Counted from the stretch's first letter, positions 26,962-36,123 are shown. The stretch: DNA of 64,000 nucleotides from Flavobacteriales bacterium (GCA_947474675.1 CANJKA010000006.1:1-64000); one strand, 5' to 3'. Numbers and translations are program-made. The notes: generated from the letters alone by a model not told the origin.

Positions 26962-28323
26962 ATGGAGGATATAAGTTTTTCGATATATAACATCATAAGT
27001 ATTCTAACATGTTTTGTTGGTTTATTTTATGCGTTTCAAATATCTTCCTTGAAAAAAAATACGGCAATAGATAATAGATATTTTATCTCTTATTTACTTG
27101 TTCTTTCTTCGATCGTTTTTTTGTTTTTTATAATTGATTTACATTTAAAAATTGTTTTATTAAACTTAGTAGTTGTTTTTTTTATTATTCCACTCGTCCT
27201 TTTGTCAACTCCTCTTATGTGGCTATATATAAGGAAGTTAATGTCTTACAAACAGAAAAGAAAAACGATTATTCATTTTTATCCTGCAATTATTTCTTCT
27301 GTTTTAATATTCGTTTTTGGAATAGCTTTCATCCTGACGAAAAATAAATTGTTTATTGATATCTTATCTTCATTAGTAATCATTTGTTTAATCCCTGTTT
27401 TTTTAATTCAAAATGTTTATTATATATACATATCTGTAAAAAGTTTTATTACGTATAAAAAAAAGGTTGCAGAAGTTTATTCATATTCTGAAGAGGTAGA
27501 TCTATCATGGATTAAAGTGATGATTTCGGGGTATATTGTTTTTATAATTGGTATTGTTGTTGTTAATAATTTGGATGGAGAAAGAAAAGATAAGGTGCAA
27601 TCAATTTCATCTTATTCAAATTTTATGCAAGTTAAGGTGTTAAAAAAACTGGATATAAAAACGGGTGATAAAGTAACTTTAGAAGGGTTTTCTAATAAAT
27701 CACTTAATGGACAATTTAAAATTGAAAAGATAGATAATAAAACTTTTTACATTCCTAAAATTAAGTTTAAAGAAGGTTTAAGTTCAAAAAATGGTTATGT
27801 GATTTCAATTAATAAATTCATGAGTACCATAACCAATATTTTTTTCGGATTAATTATTTTTATTTACATTATTTATACTGGGCATAATGCTTTAAAACAG
27901 AAAGGTATTTCTTTTTCTGAATCTGATGATCAGCCTGAGATTGACGATGAAATCAAAGATAAAGTTTTGCCTGAAGGACAAGCTCTTGTTTTTCAGAAAA
28001 TTAAAGAAGAATTACTGGGAATCATGTCATCTGAAAAACCGTATCTTGATCAAGATTTAAATATTTTTAGTTTAGCTAAAAGATTAAATACCAATAGTAA
28101 ATATCTTTCTCAAGTTATTAATCAGGATTTTAACAAAAGTTTTGTTCATTTTGTAAATGAATACAGAATAGAAGAGGCTAAACAAATTTTATTGACAAAG
28201 AATAATTATACGATTGAAGCTCAAAGTCAAATGGTTGGATTTAAATCTAAATCATCTTTTAATATTGCTTTTAAACGACATACTGGTCAAACTCCTTCTC
28301 ATTTTATTCAAGGCAATCGTTAA
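26962..28323 (+). CDS. Membrane-bound AraC-family regulator with extra periplasmic domain
   Basis: A 453-residue protein. Residues 1-310 hold about seven membrane helices; residues ~345-453 hold an AraC/XylS DNA-binding domain (two helix-turn-helices, ending QMVGFKSKSSFNIAFKRH, GQTPSHF). This layout is common in Bacteroidota. Unusual is an ~85-residue hydrophilic stretch (~204-288) between helices 6 and 7, where the family normally has a short loop. It contains LDIKTGDKVTLEGFSN, then SLNGQFKIEKIDNKTFYIP, predicted to be beta-rich. With the DNA-binding domain in the cytoplasm this insert would face the periplasm and could sense a ligand. The PLP decarboxylase gene follows 102 bases on and may be a target. 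Confidence 0.85.
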   Translation: MEDISFSIYNIISILTCFVGLFYAFQISSLKKNTAIDNRYFISYLLVLSSIVFLFFIIDLHLKIVLLNLVVVFFIIPLVLLSTPLMWLYIRKLMSYKQKRKTIIHFYPAIISSVLIFVFGIAFILTKNKLFIDILSSLVIICLIPVFLIQNVYYIYISVKSFITYKKKVAEVYSYSEEVDLSWIKVMISGYIVFIIGIVVVNNLDGERKDKVQSISSYSNFMQVKVLKKLDIKTGDKVTLEGFSNKSLNGQFKIEKIDNKTFYIPKIKFKEGLSSKNGYVISINKFMSTITNIFFGLIIFIYIIYTGHNALKQKGISFSESDDQPEIDDEIKDKVLPEGQALVFQKIKEELLGIMSSEKPYLDQDLNIFSLAKRLNTNSKYLSQVINQDFNKSFVHFVNEYRIEEAKQILLTKNNYTIEAQSQMVGFKSKSSFNIAFKRHTGQTPSHFIQGNR

Positions 28324-28425
28324 ATTTAATTTATCACTGTTTTATCTACGATATCAAACTGATAATTGTCATTTTCTACAACACTTTATTAACTTAATTT
28401 TATTAATTATAAAAGTGATTAAAAT

Positions 28426-29661
28426 ATGAACTGGGTAAAAAAAAGTCAGAAAGAAATCAAAGAACAAATTTTTAAGGCATTAAATAAAAATGTAAATTAT
28501 AAAAATGAGTCTGTAATTGGATTACCTGCGTCTATTTTAGATGAAAAAGTATTTAATCAAGATCGATTTGATTTATCTGAGGTACCTTTTTTAGCTTCGT
28601 TCCTTTTAAATCCAAATCATATTGGTTGTCATACTTTGGGTAGTTCTGAAAGTTTTTTTGTTGGAACTCAAGAAATAGAAAGAGAAGTTATTTCAATCTG
28701 TTCTGACGCTATTTTAAAAGGATATCCAGAAGAATTTGATGGGTATATTGCTTCCGGAGGTACAGAAGCAAATATTCAAGCAATTTGGATGTATCGAAAT
28801 TATTTTAAATGTGAGAAGAGTGCGTTGAATTCTGAAATAGCTGTCATTTGTAGTGTGGATAGTCATTATTCAATGGATAAAGGGGCTAACTTATTAAGCA
28901 TCCCAATTTTTAAAGTGGAAGTTGATTTTGATTCAAGATCAATATCTCATGAATCGGTTTTAAAAACAGTTTCAGAAGCTAAATCAAAAGGTGTGAAATA
29001 TTTCATCGTAGTTTCTAATATGATGACAACTATGTTCGGTTCTGTTGATAATATTGATATATATGTAAATGTTTTAAAAGAAGAAAAGTCGGATTTTAAA
29101 CTGCACGTTGATGGGGCATTTGGAGGGTTTTATTACCCGTTTTCGAAACTTCATGATAACCATGTGAATTTTAAAAATCCGAATGTTAGTTCTGTTACTT
29201 TAGATGCTCACAAAATGGCACAAGCTCCATACGGAACAGGAATATTTATAGCTCGAAAAAATTTAATTCAGTATACTACAACACAAGAAGCAAGTTATGT
29301 TGAAGGAGAAGATTGTACATTAATTGGAAGTCGGTCTGGAGCAAATGCAATTGCTATTTGGATGATTTTGTCAACTTATGGACCTAATGGATGGAACGAG
29401 AAGATTTTCGTTCTTCAGAAAAGAACAGACTATCTTTGTGAAAAATTAAATGAATTAAAAGTTGACTTTTATCGACATCCAGATTCTAACATTGTGACAA
29501 TTAAAGAAAAATTCATTTCAACAGAAATGGCAAATGAATTTGGTTTAATACCTGATAATCATCATAATCCACTTTGGTACAAAATTGTAGTCATGGATCA
29601 CGTTACACTTGAAAAGTTGGACCCTTTTATTTTGAAAATGAAAAATGAATTAATAGGATAA
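28426..29661 (+). CDS. PLP-dependent group II-type amino acid decarboxylase
   Basis: A 411-residue fold-type I PLP enzyme. The cofactor Lys263 lies in TLDAHKMAQAPYGTG, Asp229 in HVDGAFGG pairs with the pyridine nitrogen, and SGGTEANIQAIW (~110-121) binds the phosphate. These fit the glutamate/histidine/tyrosine decarboxylase group (MfnA-like). The substrate amino acid cannot be named. The gene follows the membrane AraC regulator, which may respond to the substrate or amine; this is inference. The length is close to short family members without extra regulatory domains. Confidence 0.85.
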   Translation: MNWVKKSQKEIKEQIFKALNKNVNYKNESVIGLPASILDEKVFNQDRFDLSEVPFLASFLLNPNHIGCHTLGSSESFFVGTQEIEREVISICSDAILKGYPEEFDGYIASGGTEANIQAIWMYRNYFKCEKSALNSEIAVICSVDSHYSMDKGANLLSIPIFKVEVDFDSRSISHESVLKTVSEAKSKGVKYFIVVSNMMTTMFGSVDNIDIYVNVLKEEKSDFKLHVDGAFGGFYYPFSKLHDNHVNFKNPNVSSVTLDAHKMAQAPYGTGIFIARKNLIQYTTTQEASYVEGEDCTLIGSRSGANAIAIWMILSTYGPNGWNEKIFVLQKRTDYLCEKLNELKVDFYRHPDSNIVTIKEKFISTEMANEFGLIPDNHHNPLWYKIVVMDHVTLEKLDPFILKMKNELIG

Positions 29662-29886
29662 AATAAGAGCAACATATATTAAATACTTCGTGTAAAATAA
29701 ATTTGATGCATTAAAAGTTTTGGGAAATTTAAGATGACGAGTAATAAATAACGTGTTTTTGTTCCCGTTTTTTAGCTAATAATTCAATATTTAGGATCAT
29801 TATTTTGTGATTTAGACTTTTAAAAAGAAATCTTAATAATTCATTAATAATTGTTCTTATTTTTGAGTTTTTAATTCTTATATAAA

Positions 29887-31503
29887 ATGAAATTTATTTT
29901 TCTTCTTTTTCTATTTCCTCTTTTTTCATTCTCTCAAAAAAAAACAACCGATCAAGATACTTTACGTGGAACTATAAATTCTGAAAGATCCTGGTGGAAC
30001 TTAATTCGATATGATTTAACTGTTCAGCCAGATTTCGCTTCAAAAACAATTAAAGGGAAAAATATTATTTATTTTGAAGTTCTTGAAAAGTCAAATTTCA
30101 TGCAAATCGATTTACAGGAACCTATGCAAATCGATTCAGTTAGCTTTGAAGGCAAACTTGTGAAATTTATTAGAGAAGAAAATGTATTTCATTTAAATTT
30201 TTCAGGAATTGAACTCAAGGATAAAAAACAAAGTATTGTCGTTTATTATTCTGGAAAACCTCGGGAAGCAGTGAGAGCACCTTGGGATGGTGGTTGGATT
30301 TGGTCAAAAGATAAAATGGATCGTCCTTGGATGTCAGTTGCTTGTCAAGGATTAGGAGCTAGTGTTTGGTATCCGTGTAAAGATCATCAAAGTGATGAGC
30401 CTGATAGCGGAGTTACTTTTACAATGATTCTTCCAGATACCTTAGTTGGTGTTTCGAATGGTCGTTTAGTAGAAGTTAAAGAGTATTCTAAAGGTTTTGT
30501 TTCTTCTTCTTGGGAAGTTTTAAATCCAATTAATAATTATAATATTGTTCCTTATATTGGCAAATATGTTCATTGGGGTGAGCTTTATATGGGTGAAAAG
30601 GGATCTCTAGATTGTGATTATTGGGTTTTAGACTATAATTTAGAAAAAGCTAAAAAGCAATTCGAGCAAGTTCCAAAAATGCTGAAATGTTTCGAACATT
30701 GGTTTGGACCTTATCCTTTTTATGAAGATAGCTATAAACTTGTTCAAGCTCCATTTTTAGGTATGGAACATCAAAGTGCGGTTGCTTACGGCAATAATTT
30801 TGAAAACGGATATCTTGGTACAGACCTCTCTCGTTCTGGTTGGGGATATAAATGGGATTATATTTTAGTACACGAAAGTGGTCATGAATGGTTCGGGAAC
30901 AATATTACGACAAAAGATATAGCAGATATGTGGGTTCATGAGGGATTTACAACCTATTCAGAAACGATCTATACAATGTGTCAATTTGGTATAGAAGCTG
31001 GAAATGAATATCAAAATGGTCTCAGAAGATCTATTTCTAATAATATCCCAATTATTGGCCAATATGGAGTGAACAAAGAGGGGAGCGGGGATATGTATTC
31101 GAAAGGAAGTAATTTAATTCATATTATTCGTCAACTAATTGAAGATGATGACAAATTTAGACTGCTTTTAAGAGGTTTGAATGAAGATTTTTATCATAAA
31201 ACAGTGACTACATTTGAGATTGAGCAATATATTAATACGAAAATTGGAATTGATTGTTCTCTTCTATTTGATCAATACCTCCGAACAGTTGATATTCCTA
31301 AATTAGAATATAAAGTTGAAGATAATGTGCTTTTATGTCGTTGGACAGATTGTGTTAAAGGATTTAATTTAAAAGTGAAATTAAAAAATGGAAAATGGAT
31401 TTCCCCTACTGAAAATTGGACAAAAATAGATATCAAATTAAAGAAAAAAGAAGAGTTAGCCATTGATCCTAATTTTTATATTAAAGTAAAAAGAATTAAT
31501 TAA
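29887..31503 (+). CDS. Exported M1-family zinc aminopeptidase
   Basis: A 538-residue protein with signal peptide (~1-17, FSFSQ). It has an N-terminal beta-saddle domain and a gluzincin catalytic domain with HESGH (329-333) and the third ligand Glu352 in WVHEGF, spacing exactly right for M1. The exopeptidase motif is GMEHQ (~292-296), a variant of GAMEN. It lacks the large C-terminal helical domain of full-length M1 enzymes, as usual in bacteroidetal short forms. It probably trims peptides in the periplasm, which fits the several secreted peptidases in the window. Confidence 0.93.
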   Translation: MKFIFLLFLFPLFSFSQKKTTDQDTLRGTINSERSWWNLIRYDLTVQPDFASKTIKGKNIIYFEVLEKSNFMQIDLQEPMQIDSVSFEGKLVKFIREENVFHLNFSGIELKDKKQSIVVYYSGKPREAVRAPWDGGWIWSKDKMDRPWMSVACQGLGASVWYPCKDHQSDEPDSGVTFTMILPDTLVGVSNGRLVEVKEYSKGFVSSSWEVLNPINNYNIVPYIGKYVHWGELYMGEKGSLDCDYWVLDYNLEKAKKQFEQVPKMLKCFEHWFGPYPFYEDSYKLVQAPFLGMEHQSAVAYGNNFENGYLGTDLSRSGWGYKWDYILVHESGHEWFGNNITTKDIADMWVHEGFTTYSETIYTMCQFGIEAGNEYQNGLRRSISNNIPIIGQYGVNKEGSGDMYSKGSNLIHIIRQLIEDDDKFRLLLRGLNEDFYHKTVTTFEIEQYINTKIGIDCSLLFDQYLRTVDIPKLEYKVEDNVLLCRWTDCVKGFNLKVKLKNGKWISPTENWTKIDIKLKKKEELAIDPNFYIKVKRIN

Positions 31504-31510
31504 TCAGAAG

Positions 31511-31542
31511 TTGATTTATTTCAATTAGTCTTCGTACATTTG
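31511..31542 (+). promoter_or_regulatory. Promoter of the response regulator (TTG-N21-TACATTTG)
   Basis: TTG at 31511-31513 and a perfect -7 box TACATTTG at 31535-31542, 21 bases apart, in the range reported for Bacteroidota sigma-70 promoters. The box is 26 bases upstream of the ATG at 31569. Confidence 0.6.
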
Positions 31543-31568
31543 TCTTGTTTAAAATTATTCTAAATAAG

Positions 31569-32249
31569 ATGCGTGTTATTTTAGCTGATAGTAATGACTT
31601 AGTAAGAGCTGGCTTAAGAGCTATACTTTCGTCTGTAAAAAAACTTGAAATTGTCAGTGAAGCTAGAAGTAGTCAAGAATTAAAAGATCAAATCAAAAGT
31701 TTTGGTGCAGATGTTGTTGTTTTAGATTACACTTCAGAAGATTTTGATATTGATGTTGTTCACACCATTTTATCTACAAATAATACAATTAAATTTTTAG
31801 CAATAACTCCACTTCAATCAGCTCAAACTCTTGTTGATGCATTGAGATCTGGAGTAATGAGTTATGTTAAAAAAGATTGTGATATTCAAGAAATAGTCGA
31901 TGCCGTTGTAGAAACAAGTAAAGGAAATAAATTCTTTTGTGGTAAAATTCTAGAAACAATTCAAAGAGCTTCAATTGATGTGAATGATATTGATTTTGAA
32001 AATTTCACGTGTGAGCCGATCATGTTATCTGTTCGAGAATTGGAAGTAATAGTTTTAATTTCAGATGGAATGACCAATGGACAAATTGCTGAACAACTTT
32101 TTCTAAGTACTCATACAATAAATACACATCGTAAAAACATAATGTCGAAATTGGGAGTTAAAAATACGGCTGGAATTGTTATGTATGCTGTTAAAACAAG
32201 TTTAGTCTCTCCTAATAAATTTCTTTTTGCTTCTGATATTGTAAATTAA
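31569..32249 (+). CDS. LuxR/NarL-type response regulator, orphan
   Basis: A 226-residue protein. The receiver domain (1-~120) has Asp7/Asp10, the likely phospho-acceptor Asp53 in VVVLDYTS, and Lys ~105 in YVKKD. The C-terminal helix-turn-helix (~155-215) has the LuxR signature LSVRELEVIVLISDG ... NGQIAEQLFLSTHTINTHRKNIMSKLG. The ATG at 31569 is preferred over a TTG at 31545, which lies only 2 bases past the -7 box. No histidine kinase is nearby, so its partner is elsewhere. It precedes the sigma-factor operon but has its own promoter. Confidence 0.92.
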   Translation: MRVILADSNDLVRAGLRAILSSVKKLEIVSEARSSQELKDQIKSFGADVVVLDYTSEDFDIDVVHTILSTNNTIKFLAITPLQSAQTLVDALRSGVMSYVKKDCDIQEIVDAVVETSKGNKFFCGKILETIQRASIDVNDIDFENFTCEPIMLSVRELEVIVLISDGMTNGQIAEQLFLSTHTINTHRKNIMSKLGVKNTAGIVMYAVKTSLVSPNKFLFASDIVN

Positions 32250-32354
32250 TTTATTTAATAGGTTGATTTATAGTTTTTTATAGGTTGTTTTAAGCTGGTT
32301 GAATCTTTTTTCGTAATCTTTTTCTCTTTTTTCTAAATTTCAATTGAACCTTTG

Positions 32355-32362
32355 TATATTTG
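32355..32362 (+). promoter_or_regulatory. -7 promoter box (TATATTTG)
   Basis: A perfect TAnnTTTG match, 29 bases upstream of the ATG at 32392. It probably drives the three-gene set 32392-35099. Confidence 0.5.
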
Positions 32363-32391
32363 ATGTGTACAGTCGTAAAATTCAAAAAAAA

Positions 32392-33633
32392 ATGCGAATA
32401 TTTTTTATATTTCTTGTCAGTGTTTTTTCAAATTTCAGTTACTCTCAAAATAATGAGAAGGAAAATTCTGTAAACACTAATGTTGCTTCTCCCGCTACAA
32501 ATTCAAATTCTACCCCTTTTAATTATGTTTCTGAACCTTTAGAAGTCACAGATTCAATATCTTCTTTGAAGGAAAAGAATAAAATGATAAATGAAGAGGT
32601 AAAGAAAGGGGGAGTTTCTTCAAAAAAAATGTCGGTTAGTGAAGAAGTTAGAGCTAGTCCTTCTGCTGCAACTTCTAAATCATCGACTGAAGTAATGTCA
32701 AGTAGTTTTTCTTCTCTTAAATTCAAATCGTCGAATCAACTCAATCAACGTTCGCCATCAGATGAACAGCAATTGCAAATGGATCAAGCAGTTACTTATT
32801 TTGAAACTTACGCTCCTGAATCTTTTGAATTCCATTTTTATAAATACTTAGCAGGAAATTATTCGGTAGAACTTGCTCCACATTTATTTAAAGCATACGA
32901 ATTAAAGCCTAACAATACTGATGTTCAAATTCAAATGTCTTCTTACTTTATTATAAAAGAAGATTCTGTAAATACTGTTCTTTATTTAAAGAAAATTAAA
33001 GATGTAAATCGAATTTCAGATGATATGTTAAGTTATTCAACTGACTTATTGTTGTCAGTTCCAGAAAATGGAACGTTAATTACACATGGATTTGATGACA
33101 CCTATTCGTGTGAATATTTGCAACTTATAAAAAATGTTCGGCCAGATGTGGAACTTATATCTTTGGATTTTCTTCAAAGCAATGAATATCGAATTAGTAT
33201 AGAGAAAAAAGGGTTTGTATTGCCTAAAAGTAAAGTGATTGATGTTGCTTATTTAGATTCTTTTTGTCTTCATAATGAGTCTAAATCTATTTCTATTTCA
33301 TTGACAACACCAAAAGAATATTTTCAAGGAATGACGAATAAATTGTTTGTCGTTGGATTAGTTTTTGAATATCATTCTTCTGCTTTTAATAATTTTTATA
33401 AAAATGATTATTTATGGAATGAAGTGTTAGAAAAGAAATTAGTATATTCTTCTTTAAATGAAAAAGCAAAACAAATATCGTCGAACTATTTGCCAATGTT
33501 ATTGCAATTAAGATCTTTTTATACTCAACAAAAGAATTTCGAACACGTAAAGAAAATAGATGAAGCTTTGGACAAAGTATCAGTTCAATGCAAGAAATAT
33601 GATCAAGTCCAAAAAATTAAAAAATCATATTGA
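32392..33633 (+). CDS. Secreted protein of unknown function, first gene of ECF sigma operon
   Basis: A 413-residue protein beginning MRIFFIFLVSVFSNFSYSQ, a clear signal peptide; the ATG at 32392 is chosen over a TTG at 32344 for that reason. Residues ~20-120 are Ser/Thr/Lys-rich and low complexity. From ~125 a folded helical part follows. One segment (GTLITHGFDDTYSCEYLQLI, then KNVRPDVELISLDFL) closely resembles the soluble C-terminal motif of DUF2723 membrane proteins (usually with NGDNDTFPLWYLQ and VRPDVRVVNLSLL), but without their membrane part. Its stop overlaps the sigma-factor start. Function unknown; a signal or target of the sigma factor is possible. Confidence 0.75.
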   Translation: MRIFFIFLVSVFSNFSYSQNNEKENSVNTNVASPATNSNSTPFNYVSEPLEVTDSISSLKEKNKMINEEVKKGGVSSKKMSVSEEVRASPSAATSKSSTEVMSSSFSSLKFKSSNQLNQRSPSDEQQLQMDQAVTYFETYAPESFEFHFYKYLAGNYSVELAPHLFKAYELKPNNTDVQIQMSSYFIIKEDSVNTVLYLKKIKDVNRISDDMLSYSTDLLLSVPENGTLITHGFDDTYSCEYLQLIKNVRPDVELISLDFLQSNEYRISIEKKGFVLPKSKVIDVAYLDSFCLHNESKSISISLTTPKEYFQGMTNKLFVVGLVFEYHSSAFNNFYKNDYLWNEVLEKKLVYSSLNEKAKQISSNYLPMLLQLRSFYTQQKNFEHVKKIDEALDKVSVQCKKYDQVQKIKKSY

Positions 33634-34223
33634 TGCGTTTATTCGGACCGCAACATAAAAAAATGAGTGACGAGGAGTTGATGCAATGCATTTCTCGAGG
33701 TGACAAGCGTGCGTTCGATGAATTGTATGTACGCTATGCTAAATCGTTGCTTACTTATTTTATGCGTATGATGTGGAAAGATCGTGAAAAAGCAGAAGAT
33801 TTTGTTCACGATTTATTTGCTAAGATTATTAACAAACCAGAGCTTTTTGATAGTACAAGATCTTTTAAAACATGGGTTTTCTCAGTTGCGAATAACATGT
33901 GTAAAAATGAGTATAAAAAGCAAGAGGTAAGAAAGAATACGTCGAATGGATTGGATAGTTCTTATGCAGTTTCTGATCAGAATTCAAATGTTCTGAATGA
34001 AGTTTCTGATATGTTTTTCCAAAATTCATTTCAAAATTGTTTGGCTGATTTAGATGAAAAACACAGAGAAGTTTTCTCGTTAAGACACGAAGATGGGCTT
34101 TCTATCAAAGAGATTGCCGAGGTTATAGAGATTAGCGAAGGAACAGTCAAATCAAGATTGTTTTATGCGACAAAATATTTAGCAGAGAGTTTAAAAGAAT
34201 TTAATCCAACTTTAAATCGTTGA
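33633..34223 (+). CDS. ECF-type RNA polymerase sigma factor
   Basis: A 196-residue sigma-70 family protein. Region 2 has DELYVRYAKSLLTYFMRM and AEDFVHDLFAKI, region 4 has LDEKHREVFSLRHEDGLSIKE ... GTVKSRLFYATKYL. The ATG at 33633 overlaps the preceding stop (TGATG), indicating translational coupling; a TTG one codon earlier is the only alternative. The last-but-next gene product is a membrane protein that could act as its anti-sigma factor. It probably directs an envelope-related regulon. Confidence 0.93.
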   Translation: MRLFGPQHKKMSDEELMQCISRGDKRAFDELYVRYAKSLLTYFMRMMWKDREKAEDFVHDLFAKIINKPELFDSTRSFKTWVFSVANNMCKNEYKKQEVRKNTSNGLDSSYAVSDQNSNVLNEVSDMFFQNSFQNCLADLDEKHREVFSLRHEDGLSIKEIAEVIEISEGTVKSRLFYATKYLAESLKEFNPTLNR

Positions 34224-34226
34224 GTT

Positions 34227-35099
34227 ATGGATAAGGAATTAGTAGATATAGTTTTGAATAAATCATTTGTAGAATTGACTACGAATGAAAGAACTGAATT
34301 ACTCGAATGGTGTTCGAATGAGGACGAATTTGACCAAATGAAAAATGTTTTCCTGGAAGTTGAATTGATGAAAAAGCAACAAACAGAAAATGTTAGGCCG
34401 GAAACAAAAAGAAGTTTAGATGCATTGTTTGATCAAAAACACGGCAAAGGTTCTATTATCTGGAATTCTTCTGTTGTAACAGCACTTTACCCAAAAGAAA
34501 AACCAATTTATAAACGACCATTATTTCAAATTGCTGCGGCATGTATTTTATTTTTTATGGCGTATCCAATAATATCTAATAAAAGCGAATTAAAAGAAGT
34601 TTCGTCGATTGCTAAAAATGAAAAATCTTTTAGTGAATTGGATGAAGCAACTTCGAGTTCAAAAGAAATGGAAAGTTCTTTAAAAGAAGTTAAGAGCACT
34701 TCAATAGAAAAGGAAAACTTGAATACAGTTGTTAATAGTGAAAATCAAATGGATAATGAAGTTTCTTTAATTGAAAGTGATGTTAAAGTAGAATCAACAC
34801 CTGAATTTGATCAAAAAATAATTAAAGAAGAAGAGAAATTAGTTCTTAATGCTGGTTTAAATAATTCTGCATCTGCTTTTGTAGGAGCTAAATCACCGGT
34901 TCGAGCTTCTCTAACTTTAAAAAATAAAAATATGGAAGGACGAATGATTTCGAATCTTTCTAAATCGGATAAGTCATCTAATGATTTAGAAAGTAGACCA
35001 GATGGATTATATGATGAATCCGATAAGGATCAAGTAAATTATTCTAAATCGGTCAGCGATAATTCAAGTATTTTAGATTTGTTGACGGTTACTTTTTAA
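34227..35099 (+). CDS. Single-pass membrane protein, candidate anti-sigma factor
   Basis: A 290-residue protein lying 3 bases after the sigma gene. The N-terminal ~90 residues are acidic and probably cytoplasmic, one membrane helix follows (~92-112, PLFQIAAACILFFMAYPIIS), and the remaining ~175 residues are Ser/Glu/Lys-rich and probably periplasmic and disordered. There is no zinc-binding anti-sigma motif (HxxxCxxC). Position, topology and a helical N-terminus fit an anti-sigma role, but this is inference from context. Confidence 0.7.
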   Translation: MDKELVDIVLNKSFVELTTNERTELLEWCSNEDEFDQMKNVFLEVELMKKQQTENVRPETKRSLDALFDQKHGKGSIIWNSSVVTALYPKEKPIYKRPLFQIAAACILFFMAYPIISNKSELKEVSSIAKNEKSFSELDEATSSSKEMESSLKEVKSTSIEKENLNTVVNSENQMDNEVSLIESDVKVESTPEFDQKIIKEEEKLVLNAGLNNSASAFVGAKSPVRASLTLKNKNMEGRMISNLSKSDKSSNDLESRPDGLYDESDKDQVNYSKSVSDNSSILDLLTVTF

Positions 35100-35145
35100 T
35101 AAAATTATTGCTACCATATTAATTTATTTTTATTAATTTTCCGCT

Positions 35146-35994
35146 ATGAATAATACAATTCTAGTAGCTGATTCAGGAGGAACACAAACCGATTGGTGTT
35201 TTGTCGATAAAAACCTTGAGAAACATTTTTTTACCACTAAATCATTTCATCCATCTAATTGGGGAGAATCTTTTTTTGAAGAGTTTTTAGTTTTTTGGAA
35301 TTCACGAGAAGAATTGAAAACATCAAGGATTCATTTTTATGGTGCAGGCTGTTTAAATGAAGACAATAAATCAATTATTTCTGATTATTTCTTAAAATGG
35401 GGATTTGTAAATGTTCAAGTTTTTTCAGATGTTTTAGGTGCTTGTCATTCAACTTTAGGTGATAAAGAGGGGGTTGTCGCTATTCTTGGAACAGGTTCTG
35501 TTGCATGTCATTTTGATGGGTGTCAAATAACAAAAATAAGTGGTGGTTTAGGGTATCTTTTGGGGGATGAAGGAAGTGGTTATTATTTTGGTAAGACATT
35601 GTTGTCAAGGTATTTGAATTCTGATTTTTCAGATTCATTGATGATCTCATTGTTAGCTATTTTAGGGGATAGGAGTGAGGTTCTTAGTCAGGTTTACGGT
35701 GTTAATGGGAAGTTATATTTAAGCTCTATATCATTGATTGTTAATGGTTTGTCAAGTGTTTATTTGGAGATGAAAGAACTACACGAAGATAATATTCAAT
35801 TATTTATTTCTAAAACGTTTATAGATGATGAGGTAAAAAAAATTAGTATTATAGGTAGTTATGGTTTTTATAATCAAAATATATTATCTGAAATCTTAAC
35901 TAAAAACAATATTAAATTGATTAAATTAGTTCAGTACCCTATTGCTAGCTTAGCAGATTACGTAATAAAACATACAGAAGAATCAACAAAATGA
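35146..35994 (+). CDS. BadF/BadG/BcrA-type ATPase, probable N-acetylglucosamine kinase-like protein
   Basis: A 282-residue actin-like fold kinase. The phosphate-1 motif is LVADSGGTQTDW (~6-17), GTGSVACHF (~112-120) forms a second binding loop and GGLGYLLGDEGSGYYFGK is typical of GlcNAc-kinase-like BcrA/BadF proteins of Bacteroidota. It most likely phosphorylates an amino sugar, for example in recycling of peptidoglycan or use of chitin, but the substrate is inferred. It stands alone, 46 bases after the candidate anti-sigma gene. Confidence 0.85.
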   Translation: MNNTILVADSGGTQTDWCFVDKNLEKHFFTTKSFHPSNWGESFFEEFLVFWNSREELKTSRIHFYGAGCLNEDNKSIISDYFLKWGFVNVQVFSDVLGACHSTLGDKEGVVAILGTGSVACHFDGCQITKISGGLGYLLGDEGSGYYFGKTLLSRYLNSDFSDSLMISLLAILGDRSEVLSQVYGVNGKLYLSSISLIVNGLSSVYLEMKELHEDNIQLFISKTFIDDEVKKISIIGSYGFYNQNILSEILTKNNIKLIKLVQYPIASLADYVIKHTEESTK

Positions 35995-36035
35995 TCATTT
36001 TAAAGAGATTGATTTTATTTAGTTCCTAAACTTTG

Positions 36036-36043
36036 TATATTCG
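36036..36043 (+). promoter_or_regulatory. Likely -7 box (TATATTCG) for the DUF1987 gene
   Basis: One mismatch to TAnnTTTG, same variant as upstream of the aminotransferase at 41046. It would give a leader of about 75 bases. Confidence 0.35.
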
Positions 36044-36123
36044 TCTATAAAAAAGTATTATTGGTAGAATAAAATATTTTATATTAAATTAATTTAGGAA
36101 ATTGCATTCACTAAACTTTATAA

